In this document: positions 9,903 to 18,078 of the stretch, in pieces | Layout of the letters: the number at the start of each line of letters is the position of its first letter | Numbering within the stretch: the stretch's first letter is position 1 | Origin: G963667975 sp963677395 | GTDB taxonomy: Bacteria > Bacteroidota > Bacteroidia > Bacteroidales > G963667975 | Length of the DNA: 64,000 nucleotides | NCBI GenBank assembly: GCA_963677395.2 | Contig: OY781965.2 | Coordinates: 2,356,001 to 2,420,000 of the forward strand | Reading direction: 5' to 3' | The notes under the pieces: model-generated | Databases searched by the model: none | The model's input: only the letters and a program-made list of their open reading frames with translations | What the model was told of the DNA's origin: nothing | Translations under genes and position numbers: made by a program

Positions 9903-10003
9903 CATGCAATGAGCCTGTAAAACCGTTAGAAAGTCAGAAAAAGATTAACATTGAAAAGTTGATAAACAAATTGAAAAAATGGATATTGAGTGGCACAAAA
10001 ATC

Positions 10004-11962
10004 TTAGTTACCCAGTTTTCGGAAGCCCTTTATTAGTATATGCAAATCATTGGTCCATCGGTAATCGCGGGCGTAGAGTATATTGGCACGATGAATATTT
10101 TCTTTGTTAAGCTCTTCTTTGGTGAAAAATATTGCGGGATGTAAAATGCCGGCTTTTATTTTGGGCAGAGATGTGGATGTGTCTTCATCGCAAAAGCCTA
10201 TCCAGCTCTTTTGAGCAGTTAACACACATAAAATATTAAAGATAAATCGAAGTGGTTTTTGCATAAACCAGAGCAGAACAGGAGAAAAAAGGAGCAAGAG
10301 GAGTGAACCTGCCAGATCGAAAAAACGTTTGTATCGACGGTTATAAGGCTTCAAAATCGTGTTAAGTTCAATCATATACAGGTCGCCTGGCGAATTGATG
10401 GAGTTACTGCCAATGATAAAAGAACTTTCGGCCGGAACAATTCTGAATTGCAGGTTCTCATTTTGAAGTGTGGTCATGATGCTGATAATTTCTTCTGCCG
10501 TATTGTTTTTCGAACAGAGGATAACTTCATCAACCCGATGAATTTTAACAATTTCGTGCAATTTGCATACTTCTCCCAAACAATTTGTTTTGTCACTGCC
10601 GGGAGTTTCTGGTTTTACCCATCCAATAAATGATGTTTGAATTCCGGAGTTTTGCATAATTCCGGATACGCGATTAAACTCGTCTTCGTCGCTTACAATG
10701 ACAATACGTTTATTTTGCACACTGTTGTAGGCCAGTTTTATCCAGCCTATCTTCGAAAAGATCATACGCAGAGATAATGATGCCAAAATTCCCCACATGG
10801 TTCCAAATACAATCATTGCTCGCGAAAAACGAAGTTCGGCATTGAGCAATGCGTAAAAAACCAATATGATAGCACTTCCTATTAAATATCCTTGTACTGT
10901 TCGGAAAAGGTTTTGCTTTTTATCATAACTGCCGCCAAGGTAAAGAGAAGTTTGCCAGATCAGAATATAAAGCGGGACAACAATCAATATATAATAAGCT
11001 GGATAATAGTCAATATCTCCATGAAAAATCCATCGAACCCAGTTGTTTTTCATCCACCAGATACCCCCCCATGCAATCAGAAAATCCATTACCGGAAGTA
11101 ATGCACTTTGGAAAAAACGGTGAGCCAAAGCCATAAATGCACGGAAATAGATCGCCAGTTGAATTAATGCAATCATCAGGTTGGCATTGCTTCCTGTAAA
11201 ATGTTTACGGGAAAAAATGATCATTGCCTGATAAAAAGTAAGTACGTAGTTTACACTGGTTTTTTTAGTGCTTTCTCCCTTATAATGAATGATTCGTGTT
11301 TCAGGGAAATAATAGTTTTTAAAACCGGCTTTGATGATACGCCACGAAAGGTCGATATCTTCGCCATACATAAAGAAAGTTTCATCCAGATATCCGATTT
11401 CATCCAGTAGATCTTTTCGCATCAGCATATATGCACCTGCCAGTATTTCGATAGAATTGGTTTCATTTTCAGGAAGATATCCCAAATGATATCTGTTGAA
11501 TCGTTTAGAGCGCCGGAATATTTTCGACAAACCTGACATTTTATAAAATGCAACAGCAGGAGTAGGTAGTCCACGCTTCGATTCCGGAAGGAATTTACCG
11601 GAACCATCAATCATTTTTACACCAAGTCCGCCGGCATCAGGGTGAGAATCCATAAAATCACAGCACTTGGAAAAAGTATCAGACTCAACTAAAGTGTCTG
11701 GATTTAACAACAGTATATATTTCCCCTGCGACAGTCGGATAGCCTGGTTGTTGGCCTTTGAAAATCCAGCATTATCCTGATTTGCAATCAGTTTTACCCA
11801 TGGAAATTTTTCGCGAACCATGTGTACAGAGCCATCTACCGAATTATTATCCACTACAAATACTTCCGTTTCTACAGCTTTTGCGGCTTCCATTACCGAA
11901 AGCAGGCATTGCTCCAGAAAATAACGGACATTGTAATTAACGATAATAACAGATAGCTTCAT
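10004..11962 (-). CDS. GT2 glycosyltransferase fused to a membrane and nucleotide-binding-like region
   Basis: 652 aa. Residues 1-250 are a GT-A family 2 domain: KLSVIIVNYNV, the acidic DNNSVDG strand, LLNPDT, and the acceptor-side FFMYGEDIDLSWRI motif. Residues about 250-400 contain five or six membrane helices, and 410-500 a Rossmann-like region (NKRIVIVSDEDEFNRV, VDEVILCSK) like the CoA-binding-like part of polyprenyl-phosphate sugar transferases. Near 555-580 is KRFFDLAGSLLLLLFSPVLLW, typical of the hydrophobic start of such transferases, but their catalytic part is missing. It probably adds a sugar to a lipid-linked glycan at the inner membrane; the C-terminal part looks like a degenerate initiating-transferase scaffold. 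It stands alone with its own promoter. Confidence 0.85.
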   Translation of the reverse strand: MKLSVIIVNYNVRYFLEQCLLSVMEAAKAVETEVFVVDNNSVDGSVHMVREKFPWVKLIANQDNAGFSKANNQAIRLSQGKYILLLNPDTLVESDTFSKCCDFMDSHPDAGGLGVKMIDGSGKFLPESKRGLPTPAVAFYKMSGLSKIFRRSKRFNRYHLGYLPENETNSIEILAGAYMLMRKDLLDEIGYLDETFFMYGEDIDLSWRIIKAGFKNYYFPETRIIHYKGESTKKTSVNYVLTFYQAMIIFSRKHFTGSNANLMIALIQLAIYFRAFMALAHRFFQSALLPVMDFLIAWGGIWWMKNNWVRWIFHGDIDYYPAYYILIVVPLYILIWQTSLYLGGSYDKKQNLFRTVQGYLIGSAIILVFYALLNAELRFSRAMIVFGTMWGILASLSLRMIFSKIGWIKLAYNSVQNKRIVIVSDEDEFNRVSGIMQNSGIQTSFIGWVKPETPGSDKTNCLGEVCKLHEIVKIHRVDEVILCSKNNTAEEIISIMTTLQNENLQFRIVPAESSFIIGSNSINSPGDLYMIELNTILKPYNRRYKRFFDLAGSLLLLLFSPVLLWFMQKPLRFIFNILCVLTAQKSWIGFCDEDTSTSLPKIKAGILHPAIFFTKEELNKENIHRANILYARDYRWTNDLHILIKGFRKLGN

Positions 11963-11981
11963 CAGTATGATTTCTTGGTTT

Positions 11982-11989
11982 CAAAGATA
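11982..11989 (-). promoter_or_regulatory. -7 promoter element for the glycosyltransferase gene
   Basis: Minus-strand TATCTTTG, a perfect TAnnTTTG match 20 bp upstream of the start codon. Confidence 0.6.
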
Positions 11990-11998
11990 CGGAAAACC

Positions 11999-13141
11999 TT
12001 AGAATCCCAGCATCAATCCCAGCGTTCCGATGATAAATCCTACTATTATTTTAATTGATTTAAGGTAGATAAATTTCTTTCTTGATTCAGCCAATAGCGG
12101 GAGTGAGGCATGACCATCCTGAACCACTGAGTTTGCCAGCAGAATACTGAACGGAATAGTTCCGGTAGCGAACATTTGCGCAAAAATAAAGTGCGGACCT
12201 GATTGTGGAATAATTCCGATTATCAATGCTAAAATCATGACAAAAAACAGCTTATACATGTTGTTTCCCAGCCATTCTTCAATATTAAAGTACTCTTTCA
12301 AGAGTGCTAAAATCAGCAATGTGCCGGCTGTCCAGAGTAAAATATTCAAAAAATGCTTTTTAATTACATGCCCCCATAAATGAGCTTCCAAAAAATGATC
12401 ATCCACCAATATGATAATGATTAAACTGATAAAGGTGATGATTAAAAAAGCGATGTTTTCGCCATTCCAGTCAAATCCATGTGTTTCTTCGGATTCATGT
12501 TCATGAAGATGTGCTACAGATGATTCCTGAGCGTGATTGTGACCAGTATGTATTTCCGTGTGATTGTTTCCGGGTAAATTGTGAGAGTGGCTTAACTCTC
12601 CACTTAAAATACCAAACAAATAGAGCGAAATGCCTGCAATTAGGATAGCACGCGGAAAACTGATCGAATTGCGTTTTGGAAGTTTTAGATTGTCTTTTAT
12701 ATGCGTACAGGCAAGGTCGTGACTGTGTACTTCAAGATGAGCACTTGCAGGCTTCGATTCAAGTTTCTTTCCAAAGAGTTTATCAACAATTATGCCCAAT
12801 GGAATCCCAATCAAAAATAAAATTCCCATAAGCTTAATGCTGGTTTCCGGAATCAACGGAAACATTCTGAAAGCATCATCTCCCAAACTGGTAACAGTAG
12901 CCGTTAACAGTGCTCCAAAGCTGATTAAACGGTGCGTATAAAGTGAAACAGCTGCGAAACCGCCCACGCAACCGGGAATAAACCCAAGTAATGCCGCTAC
13001 AATAAGCTGTCCGAAATAGGATTGTTTTTCAATATGGGCTAATTTCCCTTTGCTGATAACGTTCAGAAATTCAATAATCAACATGATTACCATCACAAAA
13101 CTGGTAATCTTAAACGTCTCCTTCAGTACTTCTATCAGCAT
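11999..13141 (-). CDS. Putative 10-TM metal (manganese/arsenic-type) exporter, ArsP_2-like
   Basis: 380 aa with about ten hydrophobic helices in two halves separated by a His-rich cytoplasmic loop (about 125-210). The loop carries HLEVHSHDLACTH and a cluster NNHTEIHTGHNHAQES...HLHEHESEETH, which is likely metal-binding. Each half has a P-G/Q-S-G type turn (GFIPGCVGGFAAVSLY and GIIPQSGPHFIFAQ), an internal repeat typical of the 'putative manganese transporter' family. It would export a divalent metal across the inner membrane; the exact ion is not visible. Single gene with its own promoter. Confidence 0.8.
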   Translation of the reverse strand: MLIEVLKETFKITSFVMVIMLIIEFLNVISKGKLAHIEKQSYFGQLIVAALLGFIPGCVGGFAAVSLYTHRLISFGALLTATVTSLGDDAFRMFPLIPETSIKLMGILFLIGIPLGIIVDKLFGKKLESKPASAHLEVHSHDLACTHIKDNLKLPKRNSISFPRAILIAGISLYLFGILSGELSHSHNLPGNNHTEIHTGHNHAQESSVAHLHEHESEETHGFDWNGENIAFLIITFISLIIIILVDDHFLEAHLWGHVIKKHFLNILLWTAGTLLILALLKEYFNIEEWLGNNMYKLFFVMILALIIGIIPQSGPHFIFAQMFATGTIPFSILLANSVVQDGHASLPLLAESRKKFIYLKSIKIIVGFIIGTLGLMLGF

Positions 13142-13158
13142 AATCCGGTTATTTAATG

Positions 13159-13166
13159 CAAAGATA
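13159..13166 (-). promoter_or_regulatory. -7 promoter element for the metal exporter
   Basis: Minus-strand TATCTTTG, a perfect TAnnTTTG match 18 bp upstream of the start codon. Confidence 0.6.
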
Positions 13167-13223
13167 AAAAAAACAGTTGATGGGGTAAAAGGTTAATGAT
13201 TACTAGTTTTAGTGATTCGGCTT

Positions 13224-13895
13224 TTAGTTTAAAGAATTGGTTTTCATTAAATGGATTGTAAAATAACGAAAATTTATATAAAGACTAATAATTCCAATAA
13301 TACAAAGAATAGTTCCAATAAACCATAAATCGGTATTATATCCCAAAATATTTCTAAGGATAAATGTTATCCCAAAAACTAAGAAAAAGATGGCACCAAT
13401 TGGTGCTGCTATTAGACGGGTATTATTAGAATAGAGCATGAAAGTCCCTGCCAGAAACGATAACATGAGCGGTCTTTTAATAGAATCTGAAAAATTAGTG
13501 TCCTCATTATTTATGACTTGCTCTGCTAATTCTGTTCCTTTAGCAGTGTGGTCGTTTATAATATTAAGATATTTTTCAATTGTTTCATCGCTGATTTGAG
13601 TAGGTTTCTGCAAAATAAAAATTCTGTACAGAATATCATAGTATTTTCGGATTTGTTCATTTTTAAGTACCTCATAAGCAATAATAATCTGCTGTAAATG
13701 AGAACTCTGTTTATTAAAGTTATTAGATAGTTTAAGTAGCTTGCTTGATTGTACTTTATAATGCAGGGAAATAGTAAATAGGCTTGAACTAAGATTTGAA
13801 TTCAGAATTTTATAATAATCGTCAATCATCGAATCTATTATTAAACAATTCAAAAATAACAGTATAATGATAGTAAAAATAGAAAAATTGAGCAC
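13224..13895 (-). CDS. Small membrane protein of unknown function
   Basis: 223 aa, AT-rich. One N-terminal membrane helix (FSIFTIIILLFLNCLIIDSMI), a helical charged middle (about 40-135), then three closely spaced C-terminal hydrophobic segments (about 137-215) including FLAGTFMLYS and IGTILCIIGIISLYINF. No motif recognised. It follows the pyrE-SRPBCC pair on the same strand with a 42-bp gap and could be co-transcribed with them. Confidence 0.6.
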   Translation of the reverse strand: MLNFSIFTIIILLFLNCLIIDSMIDDYYKILNSNLSSSLFTISLHYKVQSSKLLKLSNNFNKQSSHLQQIIIAYEVLKNEQIRKYYDILYRIFILQKPTQISDETIEKYLNIINDHTAKGTELAEQVINNEDTNFSDSIKRPLMLSFLAGTFMLYSNNTRLIAAPIGAIFFLVFGITFILRNILGYNTDLWFIGTILCIIGIISLYINFRYFTIHLMKTNSLN

Positions 13896-13937
13896 ATGTA
13901 ATACAAAGTGCTTTATATTGTTTCATAAACAAATACT

Positions 13938-14345
13938 CTACTTTTTATCCATTGTTTCCCTTAGCTTAATTGCCAGGGAGTTTACGAAAGATTCTAACGG
14001 ACGTTTTATCAATATGGCCATCATGGGATTTAGTTCTGCCTGCATGTGAAGTTGTACGGTGGATGTGCGGTCGCCATTATCTGTAATGAGGGCATGCATT
14101 GAAAAATCAAACGGAGCTTTTTCTCCGGAAACATAAACAAGTTTGGAATAAGGAATTTTTCCTGCGATTTTCAAATCCATATCGGTTAATCCGATTATGG
14201 AAAAAGAACAGTAGTCATCCGTTGCGTTCCAGTCGGTAACCTGACTTGGCATCAGGTGCGTGAAATTCTGAAAGTTGCTAAGGAAGAGAAAGATTTGTTC
14301 GTTGGACTTACGAATGACTACCTTTTCACTATTTATTTTTTCCAT
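13938..14345 (-). CDS. SRPBCC (START-like) family protein
   Basis: 135 aa, a typical single-domain length. It reads EKVVIRKSNEQIFLFLSNFQNFTHLMPSQV at the start (helix-grip strand 1 and helices; given here as its first strand EKVVIRKSNEQIFLFL) and ends with the long C-terminal helix FVNSLAIKLRETMDKK. This fold binds a hydrophobic ligand or acts as a coenzyme-Q-binding/chaperone-like domain; the ligand is not known. The start lies 5 bp before the stop of pyrE on the same strand (spacing 4 bp), so the two are one operon, an arrangement I know from other Bacteroidetes. Confidence 0.85.
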   Translation of the reverse strand: MEKINSEKVVIRKSNEQIFLFLSNFQNFTHLMPSQVTDWNATDDYCSFSIIGLTDMDLKIAGKIPYSKLVYVSGEKAPFDFSMHALITDNGDRTSTVQLHMQAELNPMMAILIKRPLESFVNSLAIKLRETMDKK

Positions 14346-14349
14346 GCAA

Positions 14350-15006
14350 TTAGTCGTTCATGTGTTCTTCCGACCATTTTGCAGGATCTAATCTCCACTG
14401 ACGAAGAGATTCTGTATCTTCTTTGGTAATATAATTTGCATCAACAGCCTTGGTAATCAGGGTGTCGTAATTTGTTAAAGTTAACAACGGAACGTGTGCA
14501 TCCTTGAAACTGTTTTCGGCAACATCAAGCCCATACGTAAAAATGGCAACCATCCCCTTTACGATGCATCCTGCATCCTGTAATGATTTTACCACATTCA
14601 GACTGCTTTTTCCGGTAGAGATAAGATCTTCAACAACAATCACTGACTGACCTGATTCCACCACGCCTTCGATTTGATTGTGCATTCCATGCTTTTTCTC
14701 TTCCGAACGTACGTAAATAAACGGTAAGCCAAGTTCCTGAGCAACTAAAGCACCCTGAGCAATACCTCCGGTTGCAACACCTGCCACAACGTCAACCATT
14801 CCAAATTCTTCACGAATAAGAGTTACAAATTGCTGACGGATAAACGTTCTGATTTTGGGATACGATAATGTTACCCGGTTGTCGCAATAAATCGGCGATT
14901 TTCTGCCCGAAGCCCATGTAAAAGGCTGCTTATTATTCAGCTTAATTGCTTTAATTTGCAGTAAAAATTCTGCGGTCTGTAATGCTACTTCCTGATTCAT
15001 TTTCAT
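14350..15006 (-). CDS. pyrE: Orotate phosphoribosyltransferase
   Basis: Catalyses orotate + PRPP to OMP, the fifth step of de novo pyrimidine synthesis, in the cytosol. 218 aa from the chosen ATG (MKMNQEVALQTAEFLLQI); a second ATG is 6 bp downstream. Longer in-frame starts inside the divergent gene add residues foreign to the family. The PRPP motif VIVVEDLISTGKSSL, the flexible-loop residues RSEEKKHGMHNQIEG, and the early FTWASGRKSPIYCDNR substrate loop are all present. A TAnnTTTG box at 15011-15018 would place the transcription start at or just before the ATG, so the mRNA may be almost leaderless. First gene of the pyrE-SRPBCC operon. Confidence 0.95.
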   Translation of the reverse strand: MKMNQEVALQTAEFLLQIKAIKLNNKQPFTWASGRKSPIYCDNRVTLSYPKIRTFIRQQFVTLIREEFGMVDVVAGVATGGIAQGALVAQELGLPFIYVRSEEKKHGMHNQIEGVVESGQSVIVVEDLISTGKSSLNVVKSLQDAGCIVKGMVAIFTYGLDVAENSFKDAHVPLLTLTNYDTLITKAVDANYITKEDTESLRQWRLDPAKWSEEHMND

Positions 15007-15007
15007 A

Positions 15008-15637
15008 ATGCAAATGTATAAAGTTTTTATAAACAAGCAATCGGTTTCATTTGTAAAAGAAATATCTGTTGAAACCACTGATAGAAAAGTGCTTACGCAT
15101 AATTTTCTCAACTTTACCCTGTTGGACAATTGTTACAAATCTTTTGTTTCGGAGGAGCAATATGATGATTTACAAATTGTTTGCAAAGAGTATGCTCAGC
15201 GGATTTTTCAAAGTTTCTTAAAACAATTCACGGTGATTCCTGCTGCCGGAGGCTTGGTGATTAACTCAAAAGGCGAAGTATTATTGATTCATCGTCTGGG
15301 TTTATGGGATTTACCGAAAGGAAAAATTGAAAAGTCAGAGTCCCGAAAAGAGGCCGCAATCCGCGAAGTTGAAGAGGAAACGGGTGTAAAAGGTCTTGAG
15401 ATTACCCGGAAACTTCAAAAAACCTACCATTGGTTTACCCGTAAAGAAAAAAACTATATCAAACTTTCGGTATGGTATGAGATGAAAACGGACTATGCAG
15501 AGGCGTTGGTTCCTCAAACGGAAGAGTCGATTGTAGATGCCCGGTGGGTTAGGGTGGAAGATCTCAATCAATACCTTCCGGAAGCCTATCCTTCCATACA
15601 GGAACTGTTTGAAGGGTGGTTGAAAAGCAGGGATTGA
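15008..15637 (+). CDS. NUDIX hydrolase
   Basis: 209 aa, divergent from pyrE with a single base between the two start codons (an alternative ATG at 15014 gives MYKVFINK). Residues about 75-205 are a NUDIX domain: PAAGGLVINSKGEVLLIHR, then the Nudix box from GKIEKSESRKEAAIREVEEETG (G-x5-E-x7-REVxEExG pattern, shown here in part). It hydrolyses a nucleoside diphosphate linked to X; substrate unknown. Residues 1-70 are a family-specific N-terminal extension. The conserved neighbourhood with pyrE suggests a nucleotide-related job (inference). Confidence 0.9.
   Translation: MQMYKVFINKQSVSFVKEISVETTDRKVLTHNFLNFTLLDNCYKSFVSEEQYDDLQIVCKEYAQRIFQSFLKQFTVIPAAGGLVINSKGEVLLIHRLGLWDLPKGKIEKSESRKEAAIREVEEETGVKGLEITRKLQKTYHWFTRKEKNYIKLSVWYEMKTDYAEALVPQTEESIVDARWVRVEDLNQYLPEAYPSIQELFEGWLKSRD
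15011..15018 (-). promoter_or_regulatory. -7 promoter element of pyrE, inside the NUDIX reading frame
   Basis: Minus-strand TACATTTG with a TTG about 20 nt upstream. The box overlaps the first codons of the divergent NUDIX gene. Confidence 0.55.
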
Positions 15638-15706
15638 ATTTCTGGCTTCTGAAAGAATATTTCACTAAAATAAGCGGAACAGATACGAAAGGCATGATTT
15701 TTGTTG

Positions 15707-15714
15707 TAACTTTG
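15707..15714 (+). promoter_or_regulatory. -7 promoter element of ssrA
   Basis: TAACTTTG, a perfect TAnnTTTG match, 20 bp upstream of the mature tmRNA 5' end; the precursor would have a short 5' leader. Confidence 0.65.
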
Positions 15715-15734
15715 CACTCTCTTTCCATTCATTA

Positions 15735-16102
15735 GGGGCTGACTGGTATTGACAGCAAGAATGTGGGAGTGTAAGCATGCCGAGCGTGGTAAAGATGGCT
15801 CGCTAATCCCAAGTTACGCCGCCAAATAACTGGCAACGATTATAATTACGCTTTAGCAGCTTAATCCAAGATTAAGTAGCTATTTGCTTCCCGGGAAACT
15901 CTGCTCATTAGTCGCCCGACCGAAGCATCATCCGAATTGAGCTGGTTGGTACTGCTCCCTGGTGTACCAATAAGAAACAAGGGATAAGGAAGCGGTTGGC
16001 TGGCTGTTAACCTGCCAAATCCCGACAATCCAATAACAGCTAAGCATGTAGAAAGCATTTTTGCAGCTTGTTTGGACCGGAGTTCGACTCTCCGCAGCTC
16101 CA
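15735..16102 (+). ncRNA. ssrA: Transfer-messenger RNA (tmRNA)
   Basis: Rescues stalled ribosomes and tags the nascent chain. The 5' end GGGGCTG pairs with the 3' CAGCTCC to form the 7-bp acceptor stem, followed by discriminator A; CCA is not encoded and must be added. The T arm (GGAGTTCGACTCTCC) lies just before the 3' stem. The tag frame ends with the codons for GNDYNYALAA followed by TAA (15833-15866), giving the ALAA degron typical of Bacteroidetes (compare GENNYALAA). Length 368 nt is normal for a one-piece tmRNA. A 17-bp hairpin follows. The cassette array starts 400 bp downstream. Confidence 0.97.
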
Positions 16103-16106
16103 CTCG

Positions 16107-16145
16107 TCCGGCGAAAAACATTTAGAGAAAATGTTTTTCGCCGGA
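16107..16145 (+). terminator. Hairpin downstream of ssrA
   Basis: A 17-bp perfect inverted repeat, outer arms TCCGGCGAAAAACATTT, with a loop of about 5 nt. It starts 5 nt after the tmRNA. There is no long T run, so processing signal or terminator are both possible. Confidence 0.75.
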
Positions 16146-16292
16146 TTGCATTTTAAGGGTTCGCTTCTGTTATTTATTTTTATGTAAGTTACTTATAAAC
16201 ATACTTTTACTTAATTATTTCCCGGGATTTACAAATATTTTGGAACTTAGGGGAAGGGGGGCTGTTTTGTTAAAAATGCAACTTTATATCTC

Positions 16293-16329
16293 TTTTGTTA
16301 ACTATTAACAAAATATTTTATTATGTTTG
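16293..16329 (+). promoter_or_regulatory. Candidate promoter with palindromic operator reading into the cassette array
   Basis: TATGTTTG at 16322-16329 matches TAnnTTTG. Just upstream is a near-perfect palindrome TTTTGTTAAcTaTTAACAAAA (written as arms TTTTGTTAA and TTAACAAAA) at about 16293-16314 that overlaps the expected -33 region. It points toward the first cassette, as an integron Pc promoter would. The 16146-16502 gap otherwise shows no gene; AT-rich imperfect repeats at 16434-16500 may be the left recombination site. Confidence 0.4.
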
Positions 16330-16552
16330 TGTCCGGTATTCGCTTAACTCAAAAGTGAATAATAAACTAGAAAGGCTGCCTATTTAGGATAACGGGGTTC
16401 TGGTTGGGATGAAAATGTTGTGTATAAATAAATATAACATATGTCATCTGTATACATCCAATTTGGCGTGCTTTGTATGAGTTTGTCATACATATAAACG
16501 AGTTAGCGGTCATGCTAAGGGGACAGTGCAACATTCAAACTGACAGCAAAAA

Positions 16553-17878
16553 ATGGACAAAGAGAGAATAGAAGACAATCCTTCGTATAAGAAATTCAAG
16601 GAGGAACTTGAAGGAGCTGAAGCTCTTCGCAAAGTGACTAAGTTTTTCTCTTTCTTTGGACTAAAAGACAAAGGTTTAAATGAGGCATTTAGTGCATTAC
16701 CTGACATTAAAAATCAAATGGAACTTCTTTCTAAAAGCCCCGATAAGTTTAACGACCATTTTGCAAAGAGAGGTTGGATAGCTCACGAATCTATGAACTC
16801 AGACTTAATGTTAAGCTCAATTGAGCTAGCTGACAAAGGACTTATTGAAGTTGCCGAAATTGAACTCATTGACTATTATTCTTCCGACAAATTAAAATGG
16901 TTAATACACCAACTAAAAGGTATTGAAGCATTCTCAATTAGATATAAATTTTTCCTATCTGCATACGAAGACACTTTAGCTGGTCGCTTCCATGCTGTAG
17001 TTCCAGTTTTACTAATGATGATTGATGGAGCAGTGAACGACATTGACAAGGGAAAAGGTTTTTTTGCGGATAATACAAACTTAACTGCATGGGATTCAAT
17101 CGCAGCACACAGTACAGGATTGACTGCACTTAAAGAAGTATTCACTGACGGAAGAAATAAAACAATCAAAGAAGAAATAGACCTTCCATACAGACACGGT
17201 ATTCTACATGGTAGAGATTTAGGTTATGCAAATAAAATCGTAACCGCTAAATGTTGGGCTGCTCTTTTCGCAATTAAGGATTGGGCAAATGCAGTTAAAC
17301 AGGGGAAGAAAGAACCTCCACCACCCGAACCTAAGTTATCGTTTACCGAAAGTTTATTACAACTTAAGAATACACTAAATGACTACTCTGAAAGCAAAAA
17401 ACGAAATGAAATTGTAAATAAGAAAGTTGAAAAATGGAGAGCACGTCAATTATCTATTGGAGTTGACATTCCCGAGAAAGGAAAATCAACTGATTATGAT
17501 GATTTCACACCTGAGCAGGAAGCAATCAAATTTCTTGAATATTGGATTAAAAAGAACTTTGGTGCAATTACAAAACAAATTCATCAATTTTCAGAGAAGC
17601 CAATTAGCGAAAAAAAAGAAGCTGGAAAAATTAGAAAAGTTTTTGAAGGTAAGGAATTAGTCGATTACAAGATTATAAATGTGCATGACTGTTCACCTGC
17701 AATCACAGAAGTCACATTATCAACCACTTTTGAATACAAGGACAAAAGACATGACAAACAATTCGTTATGCGTTTTATTTACAAAGGAGACAAAGGAGAC
17801 ATTTTAATTTTTGGTGACAAAGGTGGGCAATGGAGATTTATTGAAAATTTCTTTCACCAGATTGAATTTATCTACTAA
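16553..17878 (+). CDS. HEPN-like protein of unknown function (cassette 1)
   Basis: 441 aa. The N-terminal half (about 1-255) is all-helical and contains the R-x4-H motif RHGILH at residues 214-219 inside DLPYRHGILHGRD, like HEPN RNases and Abi-type proteins. Residues about 280-360 are charged and helical; the last 90 residues (from KVFEGKELVDYKIINV) form a beta-rich SnoaL/NTF2-like or ligand-binding end. If the HEPN reading is right, it could be an RNA-cutting defence effector; no partner gene is in the cassette. Promoter possibly the upstream box at 16322. Only cargo of a 1,545-bp cassette. Function is inferred from one motif. Confidence 0.8.
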   Translation: MDKERIEDNPSYKKFKEELEGAEALRKVTKFFSFFGLKDKGLNEAFSALPDIKNQMELLSKSPDKFNDHFAKRGWIAHESMNSDLMLSSIELADKGLIEVAEIELIDYYSSDKLKWLIHQLKGIEAFSIRYKFFLSAYEDTLAGRFHAVVPVLLMMIDGAVNDIDKGKGFFADNTNLTAWDSIAAHSTGLTALKEVFTDGRNKTIKEEIDLPYRHGILHGRDLGYANKIVTAKCWAALFAIKDWANAVKQGKKEPPPPEPKLSFTESLLQLKNTLNDYSESKKRNEIVNKKVEKWRARQLSIGVDIPEKGKSTDYDDFTPEQEAIKFLEYWIKKNFGAITKQIHQFSEKPISEKKEAGKIRKVFEGKELVDYKIINVHDCSPAITEVTLSTTFEYKDKRHDKQFVMRFIYKGDKGDILIFGDKGGQWRFIENFFHQIEFIY

Positions 17879-17919
17879 CCAGAGGAAAAAATGAAGAGAA
17901 TTGCAGAAAAAAAGCACGA

Positions 17920-18047
17920 ACCGCTAACAAAAACTATATGTCAATTGCCGTTTCCGTGCTGACAACAAGCCATGTAGCCCGCAACAACGGCGGTGCGGCT
18001 CGACAGGAAAGCAACCCGCAGTCGGCAACTGCATATAGTTCCGTACG
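17920..18047 (+). repeat. attC-like site of cassette 1
   Basis: Outer box ACCGCTAAC (17920-17928) is the exact reverse complement of the cassette start GTTAGCGGT at 16502. Inner arms AACTATATG-x3-ATTGCCG and CGGCAACTGCATATAGTT pair; crossover G at 18047 precedes TTAGCGGC of the next cassette. 128 nt. Confidence 0.85.
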
Positions 18048-18078
18048 TTAGCGGCTATTGTAAAAAAACTTAAAATGT

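Noticed and set aside
15861..16121. Reverse-strand 86-aa reading frame
   Set aside because: It lies entirely over the tmRNA, which explains the conserved sequence.
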